Below, piece by piece: positions 54,201 through 63,183 of a DNA stretch of 64,000 nucleotides. Source of the stretch: Saliniramus fredricksonii. Its GTDB lineage: Bacteria > Pseudomonadota > Alphaproteobacteria > Rhizobiales > Beijerinckiaceae. How positions within the stretch are numbered: the stretch's first letter is position 1; every line of letters starts with the position of its first letter. The notes below the pieces were generated by a model, which saw only the letters and a program-made list of their open reading frames with translations, had not been told where the DNA came from and searched no databases. Location: NCBI RefSeq assembly GCF_900094735.1, contig NZ_FMBM01000002.1, positions 744,001 to 808,000 on the forward strand, read 5' to 3'. The position numbers were made by a program, and so were the translations under genes.

Positions 54201-54698
54201 GAAGCGCGCCTGCCCGAAATCTCCGGGGAGCCCGGCGGCCTTCAGGATGATCGCGAGCACGGAATAGCGCGGTCGCTCGGCCTGGCCGGAGAGCATGGAG
54301 CCGGCAGCCGCGAAGGTGCCACCGGCGCGGGTGCTTTCGCGTTCGAGCTCCTTGAGTGCCGCGCGCACATCATCGGGCAAATCGGGAACGAGTTGCGAGG
54401 GCGTCATGCCGTCAGAAAACGCGCGGTTCTCCCAAAGACAGGTCAACATCTTGAGCAGGTGCGACTTCCCGGACCCGTAAAACCCGCTGACCCAAGCCGC
54501 CTGCTGGCTCGACTTTTCAACATCGCGGGTGAAACTCTCCAAGATCCGGACTATCCCATCCGCGTAGCGCCCCTCGCAGACGAAACTCGTCAGCTCGCCG
54601 CGCGTTTCGACCTCGTCAGAGCCGATGCGGGCCTGCCCGTTATTGATGAGCCGGTTCTCCCGCGGATCACGATCGAGGACATCGGCAATAATCTTCAT
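51252..54698 (-). CDS. brxC: BREX system P-loop NTPase BrxC
   Basis: This 1,148-aa ATPase has Walker A GFYGSGKS near residue 72 and Walker B LIVLDEVQ near residue 263. A long alpha-helical remainder holds the family segments KLVPHLGDKPPVPDDRNVPLW (landmark) and a zipper-like C-terminal helix set. BrxC is essential for BREX type 1 restriction and is thought to use ATP in assembling the complex on DNA. ATG 54698 overlaps the brxB stop by one base, showing translational coupling. The stop is followed by 38 bp and then the repeat array. Confidence 0.93.
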   Translation of the reverse strand: MKIIADVLDRDPRENRLINNGQARIGSDEVETRGELTSFVCEGRYADGIVRILESFTRDVEKSSQQAAWVSGFYGSGKSHLLKMLTCLWENRAFSDGMTPSQLVPDLPDDVRAALKELERESTRAGGTFAAAGSMLSGQAERPRYSVLAIILKAAGLPGDFGQARFVLFLKERAIEKEVRAAIEAKGGTLEQEVEDLFVSPLIADALLKLDNTLGSTTKDVRDAIRAQFRSPGYDITKDQFTDMVRRVLRLQSRNDKLPLTLIVLDEVQIYVDSSQDRAGAMAEIAETFAKEFDSRVMLVGAGQSALTGMPQLIRLLDRFTIRIQLDDTDVETVTRKVLLRKKAAERDTVAQVLDMHAAAISRQLQSTRVAERPEDRAIRVDDYPLLPVRRRFWEVCFRALDRQGTQAQLRSQLRILHDALGDIATRPLGSAVAGDVLYDALKAALVQSGDLPRDAYERIEALPASYPGDGALPKRIAALAFLISRLPRESGADIGVRATPEHLADLLVEDMSTDQGAFRAQLRDLIARMTDQGDLVAIGDEVRIQTAEGRAWEEDFRKYRGTYINDFAAIGDKRDALIADARDAILRHISGIHGDSRVPRKLVPHLGDKPPVPDDRNVPLWVRSGWQVNEKEARDSARALGSDDGIVHLYIPKPPGTELRDALAEMLAAQATLQQRGSGHGSSGEEARRGMLTREANAAQRARDRINALVSEAIVYVGGGAEMKEASLGARLEAANEIARKRFFPRFKEADFSNWDRVRRTAREGGEQPFSAIGHSGDADQHPVGRAILGEIGAGRTGAELRRTFERAPYGWPQDAIDATLVALLRLGKLRATLNGEPTSPQNLDAPSVGRATFQVEHVDIGPRDKIRLRGFLQKLVPVQNQDDLAAPAKDFMKALRALGEKAGGEAPLPAAPRLTLEDEAQALSGNALLKLLLDRREEIEGAIESWKAREELKQKRLVRWAIAERLARHAEGIPEAATALIEIRGVKEGRQLLEAQDPLSAPIAKLREILVQKLTVAHRTLSERMREAFTELGKLDAYAALDSGAKENLNRDVGLVIPSAPNVEDDAALADAMDARPFHAWYDALDAVRERQARAAEKAARMAEPTVQTVTLERATLRSEEDVRAWSQRQEEKLLAAIARGPALVG

Positions 54699-55261
54699 CA
54701 AGCGTCTCCAGCGGCGTCGAGGGTAATCGATACAGCGTGATAGTCCCAGCTCTCGCGGGCGTCGAGCAGGCGATACCGGCCATCCTGCACGCGGCCAGGA
54801 AAGAAGACGGCGAGTCTGCCTTGAATTGCGTGTTCAACGCGCGAAAGCACGTCGGCAACGCTTGCAAATCCGTAGAGTGAGCCAACGCCCATGACACCGA
54901 GTATGGCGTCCGGCCCGTGTGTGTCGTCTCGAAGTGCGGCTTCAATGATTTCCGCAGCCGCAGCAGCGATGCGCTCCTCGCCGATTGCGTGCAGTTCGTC
55001 CGGCTCCTCGAAGTAGACCTCGCGGTAGCGATGAGCTGCGATCCACTCCGCGAAGACAGAGGTGAGGTCGAGCGGCTTCCAGCTCTTGCCGGCGGCGGCG
55101 GCTTCGTGAGCGAAAACATCGAGTTTGCGCCGCAGCAGCCGCTCATCGGCGGGATCGTAGACGATCATGATCACCCGCTGGGCTCCGGACGAGCTCGCCG
55201 GCCAGCCGATCGCAACATGCTGCCCGAAGACCCGGGCGAGACGGTCGATCTTCGAGATCAT
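54698..55261 (-). CDS. brxB: BREX protein BrxB (DUF1788)
   Basis: This 187-aa protein has the DUF1788 pattern: an N-terminal strand region with VIMIVYDPADERLLRRKL, a central helical stretch (DDTHGPDAILGVMGVGSLYGF) and a C-terminal VFFPGRVQDGRYRLLDARESWDYH. BrxB is a conserved BREX type 1 component of unresolved activity. Its start overlaps the brxA stop (ATGA), and its end overlaps the brxC start. Confidence 0.93.
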   Translation of the reverse strand: MISKIDRLARVFGQHVAIGWPASSSGAQRVIMIVYDPADERLLRRKLDVFAHEAAAAGKSWKPLDLTSVFAEWIAAHRYREVYFEEPDELHAIGEERIAAAAAEIIEAALRDDTHGPDAILGVMGVGSLYGFASVADVLSRVEHAIQGRLAVFFPGRVQDGRYRLLDARESWDYHAVSITLDAAGDA

Positions 55262-56034
55262 GCCGCCGCCCTAGTCAGGAGGCGCGAGGAGTTGATCTCC
55301 ACATGTGGGCCGAGCTGACGGATCTCCACGAGACCTGCAGCGCGAACGCGTTCCAGCAGGATTTCGAGACGCTCCTGATCAAGGTCGAGCGTCGTAACCC
55401 ATCCGTTCGAAAGAACGTCATTACCAGTGAAGCCGGATGCCTGGGCGAGCCAGATCGCAAAGGCGAGTGCTGCGGGTTTCGCCTCGATTCGCCGCCGTTT
55501 CTTGAATGTACGGCCGACAAGATGTCCGGATTGCGTCCAGCTGCTGGCAGTGTTGCGGACGACCTTGTCCAGAGTGGCCGGATTGAGACGCGCGCCGACC
55601 GAAGTCGAAATCGCATGCCGAATTTCATCACGCACCAACTCACGCCCCGGAGGCAGAACCAGAATCGGCTTAGCAGTCACCCGCAGAAGTGGATCACGGG
55701 CAAGAGCAGCCAGGAGTGCAAGTTGCGGCAGCGATTGAGGCTCTCGTTTCCAGAGATCAGCAAGGACCTGATAGACCGGAACGGTACGATCAAGGGCATA
55801 CAGCTCACGGAGTCTCTGGAGGGCCAGGCGTCGTCCGGCCATGGTTGCTTTTCCAAGGATATTCTCTTCAACGATGAGCCGTTGCGCGGACGAGGCGTCA
55901 GCACCTGCTTCCAGCAGCCGCGCAAGCTCCGTGGACATCATCGTGCGACTCGTATGGGTTCCTTGTGCACCCTCTCGAAAACCGAGTGAATTATTGAGTG
56001 GCGATTCGTCGTAGGAGAAACTAAAGCGCGTCAT
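55258..56034 (-). CDS. brxA: BREX protein BrxA (DUF1819)
   Basis: This 258-aa protein has the DUF1819 signature: TRTMMSTELARLLEAG-like N-terminal helices, ENILGKATMAGRRLALQRLRELY (landmark), and a basic RTFKKRRR segment. Characterised BrxA proteins bind DNA with a NusB-like and winged-helix fold. This is the first gene of the operon. ATG 56034 is chosen because GAGGCGG lies just upstream, while the earlier in-frame ATG has no site. The promoter must lie in 56035-56171. Confidence 0.9.
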   Translation of the reverse strand: MTRFSFSYDESPLNNSLGFREGAQGTHTSRTMMSTELARLLEAGADASSAQRLIVEENILGKATMAGRRLALQRLRELYALDRTVPVYQVLADLWKREPQSLPQLALLAALARDPLLRVTAKPILVLPPGRELVRDEIRHAISTSVGARLNPATLDKVVRNTASSWTQSGHLVGRTFKKRRRIEAKPAALAFAIWLAQASGFTGNDVLSNGWVTTLDLDQERLEILLERVRAAGLVEIRQLGPHVEINSSRLLTRAAA

Positions 56035-56171
56035 ATCCGCCTCATTTGAGAGGGGCATAGAGTGGCAGAGTAGGCATGGCAGTCAAATGCTTTCGCATCC
56101 TGTCGGCAAGATTGCCGGCGCCGAATTGTTCTACCCCTTAGCAAAGAAGGTCGATCAGCTAGACACCATTG

Positions 56172-58238
56172 CTAGGCTTGAGAAATCCGGCTTGGACGCT
56201 CTTCCGCAGGAAGCGGCGCTTCCACATCCGGAAAATGGCAGGCGACCGTGTGTCCGTCACTCTCAACGAGAGGTGGATCAGAAGCCGAGCAAACTGGCTG
56301 GGCCTTCCAGCATCGCGTTCGGAACGGGCACCCTGAGGGCGGGAACATCGGCGATGGTATTTCGCCCTCAAGCGTCCGTGCTCGGCGATTTCGCTCGGCC
56401 ACTGGATCCGGAAGGGGCGCAGCTGACAGCAAAGCCTGGGTGTAGGGGTGCATGGGAGCGCCATAGAGCTGCCGCGCTGGCGCAATCTCGACAATTCGTC
56501 CCAGATACATGACCGCCACCCGGTGGGACACATGACGCACGACAGCAAGATCGTGCGCGATGAACAGGTAGGCGATGCCGAGACGGTCCTGAAGTTCGGC
56601 AAGCAGGTTCAGGACGCCGGCCTGAATCGAGACATCAAGGGCCGAGACCGGCTCGTCGAGTACAAGCAATTCCGGTTCAGACGCCAGTGCCCTGGCTATA
56701 CCCACCCGCTGGCGCTGACCGCCGGAGAGCTCGTGCGGATAGCGCTTGCCAAAGACCGGGTCGAGATGCACAAGATCGAGCAGTTCCGCGACCTTCGGGC
56801 CAGATCGCTCGAGCCCAATATCGAGAAGCCGGAGTGGCTCGGCGATGATCTCCTTGACGGTCATCCTGGGATGAAGGGAGGCGAAAGGGTCCTGGAATAC
56901 CATCTGCAGATGGCGGCGTAGCGGTCGCATGGCGTTACGCGACAAACCGACAAGTTCCTGACCACGAAACCGGACCGAGCCGCCGCTGGGTCGAACCAGA
57001 TTCAGGACGCAACGCCCAAGCGTGGATTTTCCACAACCCGATTCGCCCACAAGCCCGAGCGTTTCGCCGGGAGCAATGTCGAAGGAGAGCCCTGCGACCG
57101 CCCTCAATCGGCCGGAGGCGCGGCCGGGAAGGATCTTGTCCAGCAATCCGGTTGCAACTCGAAACTCCTTGGTCAGCTCGCGCACGCTGAGCACCGGTGT
57201 GGAGGTTTGTACGGATTGCTCGGCCCGAGGCGCGGCCTCTTCAGGCTCCGGCGCGTGAGCGACTTCCGCGAAATGACACGCGCTGCGCCCATGCGCCACC
57301 GCTCGCAGAGGCGGCTCCTCTTCAAAGCAGCGCGCCTGCGCCATGTGGCATCGCGGTGCGAAGACGCAGCCATGACGCTGGTTCGACAGCATCGGCGGAG
57401 CCCCGGGAATCCCGCTCAGCCGCCCGCCTGAATCCGTGACCCGTGGCAGAGACGCTATCAGACCATGGGTGTAGGGATGCAACGGCCGCGCGAAAAGGTC
57501 ATCCGTCGACGCCTCCTCGACCACCCCGCCCCCATACATGACCGCCACACGGTTGGCTGTCCCGGCGACGACGCCGAGATCATGCGTGACGAGAGCGACG
57601 CCGATCCCAAGTTCGCGTCGCAGTCGATCCAGTACCGCGATCACCTGCGCCTGAACCGTTACATCGAGCGCTGTCGTTGGCTCGTCCGCGATGAGAATCG
57701 CTGGATCATTGGCGATCGCCATTGCGATCATCGCTCTTTGACGCATGCCGCCCGAGAACTCATGAGGATACTGTCGCGCTCTCCGGCGCGGCTCGGGAAC
57801 CGCGACGATATCAAGGAGCTCCGCGACGCGTTCGCCGACAGCGCGCGTATTCAGCTTCGGGCGATGCAGACGTATCGCTTCCGCAATCTGCTCGCCGACC
57901 GTCAATACGGGATTGAGTGCACTGAGTGGATCCTGGAAAATCATCGCGATCCGATTGCCGCGTAGTGCTTGCAGGCGCTCGGGGCGCGCTCCGATTAGCT
58001 CCTCCCCATTCAGGCGGGCCGAACCCGTCACGATCGCGTTGCGCGGGGCAAGACCGATCGCTGCGAGCAGGGTCATGGATTTGCCGGAACCTGATTCGCC
58101 CACAACACCGAGGATCTCTCCCTCGGACAATGTCAGGTCTACTTCGCGGACGGCCTTCAGGCCGCCCGGGAATGTCACGGACAGTTTTCGGATTTCAAGC
58201 GCCGAAGCTGCGTTCGCTGGACTCTGGGCGAATGTCAT
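56172..58238 (-). CDS. dipeptide/oligopeptide ABC transporter, fused double ATP-binding protein
   Basis: This 688-aa protein consists of two complete ATP-binding cassettes of the DppD/DppF type. The first has Walker A GESGSGKS (near 50) and signature FSGGMRQR. The second has GESGCGKS (near 400) and LSGGQRQR. Each has the C-terminal OppC/D cysteine-rich tail ([16 protein letters not shown]). One polypeptide thus supplies both ATPases, as in GsiA. It overlaps the permease gene upstream by four bases. Its end faces the BREX promoter region. Confidence 0.94.
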   Translation of the reverse strand: MTFAQSPANAASALEIRKLSVTFPGGLKAVREVDLTLSEGEILGVVGESGSGKSMTLLAAIGLAPRNAIVTGSARLNGEELIGARPERLQALRGNRIAMIFQDPLSALNPVLTVGEQIAEAIRLHRPKLNTRAVGERVAELLDIVAVPEPRRRARQYPHEFSGGMRQRAMIAMAIANDPAILIADEPTTALDVTVQAQVIAVLDRLRRELGIGVALVTHDLGVVAGTANRVAVMYGGGVVEEASTDDLFARPLHPYTHGLIASLPRVTDSGGRLSGIPGAPPMLSNQRHGCVFAPRCHMAQARCFEEEPPLRAVAHGRSACHFAEVAHAPEPEEAAPRAEQSVQTSTPVLSVRELTKEFRVATGLLDKILPGRASGRLRAVAGLSFDIAPGETLGLVGESGCGKSTLGRCVLNLVRPSGGSVRFRGQELVGLSRNAMRPLRRHLQMVFQDPFASLHPRMTVKEIIAEPLRLLDIGLERSGPKVAELLDLVHLDPVFGKRYPHELSGGQRQRVGIARALASEPELLVLDEPVSALDVSIQAGVLNLLAELQDRLGIAYLFIAHDLAVVRHVSHRVAVMYLGRIVEIAPARQLYGAPMHPYTQALLSAAPLPDPVAERNRRARTLEGEIPSPMFPPSGCPFRTRCWKAQPVCSASDPPLVESDGHTVACHFPDVEAPLPAEERPSRISQA

Positions 58239-59074
58239 CGGATTTTGCGCGTATCAAATAGATCGCGCAGCCCGTCGCCGATAAAGTTGAAGCCGAGCAC
58301 GATCGTGAGAATGGCCATGCCAGGGCCAAAGGCTATCCACCAAGAATAGAATTGCGTCGCACCGTCGGAAATCATCGCGCCCCATTCCGGAGTCGGTGGG
58401 GTTGCTCCCAGTCCGATGAAGCTCAGAGCAGCGGCAAGCAGGATCACCTGCCCGATATCCATTGTCGCGTTGATCATGATCGGGGTCCAGCAGAGAGACA
58501 GGATGTGTTTCCATAGCAGGCGAATTCTGGTGGCGCCGCCGGCGATAGCCGCTTCCACATGCTCGCGGGTCTTCACCTCGAGCACCTGGGCGCGCATCAT
58601 TCGGGCATAGATTGGCCACCAGACGGCGATCAAGGCGACGACGGCGTTCTCGAGACCTGGCCCCAGGGTCGCGGCAACCGCCATGGCGAGGAGTACCGGC
58701 GGAAAGGCTAGGGTCACATCGACCAGGCGCATGATGACAGTATCCACGATACCGTCGAAGAACCCCGCAAGCGCGCCCAGCAAAGCGCCGAACGCGACAG
58801 CCGCGCTGACTACGATCAACGCGATGACAAGCGAGTACCGCGCGCCATAAAGAGTTCGGCTCAGCACATCGCGCCCGAGCGCGTCAGTGCCCAGCCAGTG
58901 AGCGGCGGATGGCGGCTGCAGCCGGCGTGCGACCGTGCGCAGGGGATCCGGCAAGCCCCAAAGCTCGACGCTCACTGCGGTGATGACCCAGAAACCGATC
59001 ACCGCCATACCGGCAAGGACTGGAAGCGTCAGCCAACCGGGTCTGACGAAGGATTGAAGACGCATCCTAAGCAT
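58235..59074 (-). CDS. ABC transporter permease, DppC type
   Basis: This 279-aa inner membrane permease has about six helices and the EAA-type loop ([20 protein letters not shown]) that docks the ATPase. It pairs with the DppB-type permease encoded just upstream. The start at 59074 overlaps the stop of that gene by eight bases, and the end overlaps the ATPase start, so the operon is tightly coupled. Confidence 0.93.
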   Translation of the reverse strand: MLRMRLQSFVRPGWLTLPVLAGMAVIGFWVITAVSVELWGLPDPLRTVARRLQPPSAAHWLGTDALGRDVLSRTLYGARYSLVIALIVVSAAVAFGALLGALAGFFDGIVDTVIMRLVDVTLAFPPVLLAMAVAATLGPGLENAVVALIAVWWPIYARMMRAQVLEVKTREHVEAAIAGGATRIRLLWKHILSLCWTPIMINATMDIGQVILLAAALSFIGLGATPPTPEWGAMISDGATQFYSWWIAFGPGMAILTIVLGFNFIGDGLRDLFDTRKIR

Positions 59075-60092
59075 CGCCACGGCCGAGCTGGATTCGCGGA
59101 TTAAACACCGCATAAAGAATGTCGGTCACAAGATTCGCAAGGAGGAAGGCCGTCGCTCCGATCAAAGTGACTCCGATGATTGCCGGGTGGTCGAGGGATC
59201 GCGCGCTATCGACCGCATAGGATCCGATGCCTGGCCAGGAGAATATGGTCTCCGTCAACACTGCCCCGGTGATCAGATAGGCGAAGGAATGCCCGATGAT
59301 GGTCAAGGTCGGGATTAGGGCGTTTCGCAGTGCGTGCCGCACGAGGACGCGCGGCTCGCCGGCGCCTTTGGCGCGCGCAGTGCGGATGTAGTCCTGCTCG
59401 AGGACATCCAGCATTGACCCGCGCACCAGTCGCGAGATAATGCCCATGACCGCCCATCCCAAAACGAAAGCCGGCAGCAACAGATGAGCAATTGAAACTT
59501 GCAATCGCTCGAGATCGCCTGCGATCAAGGAATCGACCGTGTAGAAGCCTGTTACGGCGGCGGGAGAGGCGATTCTTGGATCTATTCGACCCGGCCCTGG
59601 AAGCCACCCAAGCGCGACGGAAAACACGTAGAGCAAAATCAGCCCAGTCCAGAACACGGGCATGGACGAGCCGATTAGGGCGAATAGGCGGGCCGTGTGA
59701 TCGATGACCGAATCCCGCCAGTGCGCTGCGGCGATCCCCAGCCAGACACCACCAAAGACCCCGAAGACCATCGCGAAGAGGACGAGTTCCAGCGTCGCCG
59801 GGAGGCGCGCAAAAATGTCGTCGCTGACCGGTCGGCGCGTACGAAAGCTCGTGCCCAGCTCTCCCTGGGCCAGATTCGAGATATAGACGACGTATTGCTC
59901 CGGAAGCGGGCGATCCAGTCCCCATCGCGCCTTGGCGGCGGCGACGACCGCCGGGTTGTTCATCTGACGCTCGCTCACGACGGCCGAGAGCGGATCCGCC
60001 TTGGTAACGTGCGTGAGAAAGAACGCCAGGGTGGCGACGCCAAGGAGCAGAAGCGGCATCGCGATCAGCCGTCGCACCATAAATCCCGTCAT
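59067..60092 (-). CDS. ABC transporter permease, DppB type
   Basis: This 341-aa permease has the long periplasmic loop after the first helix typical of DppB/OppB (DPLSAVVSERQMNNPAV) and the EAA loop (YIRTARAKGAGEPRVLVRHA). A GGGAG site precedes the ATG. The solute-binding protein gene ends 97 bp upstream, so all four genes form one leftward operon. The substrate could be a peptide, but amide or amino compounds are also carried by this family. Confidence 0.93.
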   Translation of the reverse strand: MTGFMVRRLIAMPLLLLGVATLAFFLTHVTKADPLSAVVSERQMNNPAVVAAAKARWGLDRPLPEQYVVYISNLAQGELGTSFRTRRPVSDDIFARLPATLELVLFAMVFGVFGGVWLGIAAAHWRDSVIDHTARLFALIGSSMPVFWTGLILLYVFSVALGWLPGPGRIDPRIASPAAVTGFYTVDSLIAGDLERLQVSIAHLLLPAFVLGWAVMGIISRLVRGSMLDVLEQDYIRTARAKGAGEPRVLVRHALRNALIPTLTIIGHSFAYLITGAVLTETIFSWPGIGSYAVDSARSLDHPAIIGVTLIGATAFLLANLVTDILYAVFNPRIQLGRGDA

Positions 60093-60189
60093 TTCCGCTC
60101 CCGCGCCTCAAAGAATGTCGCCACAAAAGTCGAGAAAAGCACTGCAAGGATGGGCGGCGCACCGTGAGATTCGCCGCCCGTCAACGAGG

Positions 60190-61812
60190 TCAGTCGAGGG
60201 ACAGTTCGCCGAGAGGGAGATTGCAGCAGGCGCTGTAGCGCATGCCCTGCAAGTTGTCACGATAGGCGAGGATCAGGTTGGGACTGAGGATCGGGATGAT
60301 GATCCGGTCCTCGATCATTTCCTCAGCCACTGCCTGGAAGGCGGCTTCGATCTGATCGGAGGGCGCCGCGAGCGCCGCCTCCAGCAATTCAGCCATACGC
60401 GGATTGGTCACCCTCTCGGCCTTCGCAGCATGCGCGCGCCCATGCCATGGCGAGCCTTCCTGCATGCCGAAGAACTGCGCATACTGGCCGGATCCGAAAT
60501 AGTCCGGCGCATAGTAGACAGCGGTGACGGGAATACCGCTCGCCATGATCCGCTCACGCCAGACGGCGAACGTAACCGGCTGCAGTTCTAACTGGACGCC
60601 TACATCTGCAAGATCCTGCTGAACCTTCTGCATGAGCAGGCTGAGATCCACGCCGTAGACATTGACAGACGGATACACCGCTTCAAGGGTGAACCCGTTC
60701 TCATGCCCCTCCTCCGCGAGAAGCGCCAGTGCACGACCAATATCGCGTTCGGGCAATGGTAGGTTCTGGGTTCCAGGGAAGCCGTTAGGGATCGGAGCGG
60801 CTTGCTTCGCCCCGGCGCCGCCGACAACGAATTCGATCGCGCCATCGTAGTCGATCGCCAACGCCAGCGCCTCGCGGACGGTGCGCGACATTTCGATCGG
60901 CATCCCGTCGGCTCCGGCGCCGAAGGCGATGTAGACGAAGTTGAATGAAGGCACGGTTTCCACGATGACGTTCGGGGCACGAACCGTCGCCGCGATATCG
61001 GCGTCAACCTGCATCGCGATATCCACCGCGCCGCTCTCAAGCATCTGCGCCTGCGTCACGGCATCCTTCACCTGGCGGATGACGACCTGGCGGATGGCTC
61101 CAGCCTCACGCCAATATTCGTCATTACGGACAAGCCTCAACTCATCGTCCGGCGCATAGCTTGACAGAACGAACGCTCCGCTACCGGCGGAATTGGAGAG
61201 AAACCATCCCTCAGCCTGGTCGTCGGATTCCGCGCCGGGACCTGACACCGCGCCGTTCGCAATCGCGAGCTCGCTTTGCACAATCGCTGCATAAGGCGCC
61301 GCAAGGATGCCGAGCAATTCGGAATTCGGCGCCTCGGTGCGAATCACAACCACGCCCGGATCGGAATCGTCGATATCTGTGACGCCGTTCATCAGGAAGG
61401 AGGGATTGCCCTGCAGGTTCTTCAGTCGCTCGAGACTCCATTTGACGTCTGTTGAGGTCACGGTTTCGCCGTCAGCGAACCGAGCGTCCGGATCAAGATT
61501 GAACGTGAATTCCGTCTGGTCATCATTTATCGACCATTCGCGAGCCAGCAGAGGGACGATGCTGCGATTGTCCGCCGCAAGATCCACCAGCCGCTCATAA
61601 ACCGCACTGAGGTAGATCTGGCAGGTGTCGCAGAACGCTCGATGCGGATCCAGCGTATCCAGATCCATGTCGCGCGCGATGACGATCGTCTCTTCCTGCG
61701 CCTGCGCCTGTACGGGTAGCGTAGCGTGCGAAAGCATCATCATTGCGGCGCCGAACGCCAGTACCGGCGGGGTGGCGCATCTTGCCCCCTTGAAAAAACC
61801 AATGAATGACAT
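60190..61812 (-). CDS. ABC transporter substrate-binding protein (peptide/nickel/opine family, SBP_bac_5)
   Basis: This 540-aa periplasmic receptor has a Sec signal (about 1-36, ending PVQAQAQ). The family opening DMDLDTLDPHRAF and the conserved KDAVTQAQMLESGAVDIAM domain are present. It is first in the operon with the two permeases and the double ATPase. ATG 61812 follows GAGGAGAACG and puts the signal at the N-terminus. A formamide-like or peptide ligand is possible given the dimethylformamidase-like gene nearby, but this is inference. Confidence 0.92.
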   Translation of the reverse strand: MSFIGFFKGARCATPPVLAFGAAMMMLSHATLPVQAQAQEETIVIARDMDLDTLDPHRAFCDTCQIYLSAVYERLVDLAADNRSIVPLLAREWSINDDQTEFTFNLDPDARFADGETVTSTDVKWSLERLKNLQGNPSFLMNGVTDIDDSDPGVVVIRTEAPNSELLGILAAPYAAIVQSELAIANGAVSGPGAESDDQAEGWFLSNSAGSGAFVLSSYAPDDELRLVRNDEYWREAGAIRQVVIRQVKDAVTQAQMLESGAVDIAMQVDADIAATVRAPNVIVETVPSFNFVYIAFGAGADGMPIEMSRTVREALALAIDYDGAIEFVVGGAGAKQAAPIPNGFPGTQNLPLPERDIGRALALLAEEGHENGFTLEAVYPSVNVYGVDLSLLMQKVQQDLADVGVQLELQPVTFAVWRERIMASGIPVTAVYYAPDYFGSGQYAQFFGMQEGSPWHGRAHAAKAERVTNPRMAELLEAALAAPSDQIEAAFQAVAEEMIEDRIIIPILSPNLILAYRDNLQGMRYSACCNLPLGELSLD

Positions 61813-62082
61813 CCTCGTTCTCCTCTGTTGCGATATCGCCCGATCGTTGACATGCCAGGCCTGGGGCTTTTCGTTTTCACTTTGCGCGCGAGACGCGCCC
61901 AACCACATAGCGAATCTGATTCAACGCCGCCCTGATCCTCCGCTGCCGACCTGCAGAATTACCTGTCAGGAAGTCACTTCCAACCACGGAGTGTAGAGCC
62001 GCCATGACTTGACATGCTTGCCATAAAGCGCAGTGTTTTCGACACGAAACGCAGCGGCGGCCAAAGAGAAACGGGAAATTCA
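61813..62082. promoter_or_regulatory. divergent promoter region of the ABC operon and the AraC-type regulator
   Basis: This 270-bp gap lies between the leftward transporter operon and the rightward regulator gene. It should hold both promoters and the regulator site. I could not pick a convincing operator by eye. No gene is seen. Confidence 0.4.
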
Positions 62083-63108
62083 ATGCCCCGGATTGATGCA
62101 TCTCGGCATGAACAGGCGGTTCCGGCCGAGTTGAAGCAAAGACGCGTAGGCGTGGCTGTATCGCCTGCGATGTCTCTGTCCTCCGTGCTGCTCGCCTGCG
62201 AACCATTCAGGTCGGTCAATCGATTCCTGCAGCGCCCGGCCTATGAGTTCATTTTTCTAGCGCCGACGCGCGCGCCGGTGCGGAGCGGGATCGGAATCTG
62301 CATCGTTCCGGACGCAACGTTTGATGAGGCCATTCCTCTCGATCTCGCCGTGACGGCCTCCTCATACGACCAGCCTGAGGAATACAAGCGAAGTCTTCAG
62401 CGCTGGCTTCGCCTGCACGCGCGACGGGGAGTCGATCTTTGCGGCATCGATTACGGCGCCGTGTTTATGGCCGAAGCAGGCCTTCTCGACGGGCGCCGAG
62501 CCACGACGCATTGGGAAGTGCGGCCTTCTATCGCCGGACAATTTCCGCGTGTCGAATTCGGAGAGGAAATCTATGTCATCGACGGTACGCGACTGACATG
62601 TGGCGGCCACCTTGCCTGCCATGATCTGTTTCTTGCGCTGGTTGAGCGGGATCACGGCTCGATGGTGGCGCGCTTCGTGGCCGCGGATCTGATCAGCGCC
62701 GGTGCTCGGCCGGATACTACGCTCCAAGGGAGCCCGTTAGGCGGCCAGACTTTCATAGCCAACCCGCATCTTCGCGCTGTCAACAGGCTCATGGAAGAGA
62801 ACATCGAAGCGCCCCTTAGCATTCCCGAATTGGCTGAGATGATCGGGATCTCGATAAGGCAACTGCAAAGCCTGTCGCGGCGCGATCTGGGAAAAACCTT
62901 GTCTAGCCGCTACCTCGCAATCCGTCTTGACGCTTCGCGCCACCTGCTCATGTATTCGGGACTGTCAGTCACGGAAATCGCCATGGCCACAGGATTCGCA
63001 TCGCCCACAGCCTTCACGCGCGCCTTCAAGTCCCGCTTCCTCACCGCGCCCCGCACCTATCGCAGGAATTTTATACGTGATCTGACGAGGCCATACTTCT
63101 TCCCTTGA
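62083..63108 (+). CDS. AraC-family regulator with GATase1/DJ-1-like sensor domain (GlxA type)
   Basis: This 341-aa protein has an N-terminal half (about 20-190) resembling the DJ-1/PfpI amidotransferase-like domain of the GlxA group (FEFIFLAPTRAP-like start, ACHDLFLALVERD). The C-terminal half is an AraC DNA-binding domain with two helix-turn-helices (SIPELAEMIGISIRQLQSL and VTEIAMATGFASPTAFTRAF). It is transcribed divergently from the ABC operon, so it probably controls that operon and perhaps the hydrolase gene beyond it. ATG 62083 has an ACGGGA site, and longer in-frame starts exist. Confidence 0.88.
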   Translation: MPRIDASRHEQAVPAELKQRRVGVAVSPAMSLSSVLLACEPFRSVNRFLQRPAYEFIFLAPTRAPVRSGIGICIVPDATFDEAIPLDLAVTASSYDQPEEYKRSLQRWLRLHARRGVDLCGIDYGAVFMAEAGLLDGRRATTHWEVRPSIAGQFPRVEFGEEIYVIDGTRLTCGGHLACHDLFLALVERDHGSMVARFVAADLISAGARPDTTLQGSPLGGQTFIANPHLRAVNRLMEENIEAPLSIPELAEMIGISIRQLQSLSRRDLGKTLSSRYLAIRLDASRHLLMYSGLSVTEIAMATGFASPTAFTRAFKSRFLTAPRTYRRNFIRDLTRPYFFP

Positions 63109-63183
63109 TCGCTCGTGACGCGAGAACCCACCTTGCTAAGCAATGGTGATCGACGCGTCGAAGGCGGATATCAAGCGAAACGA

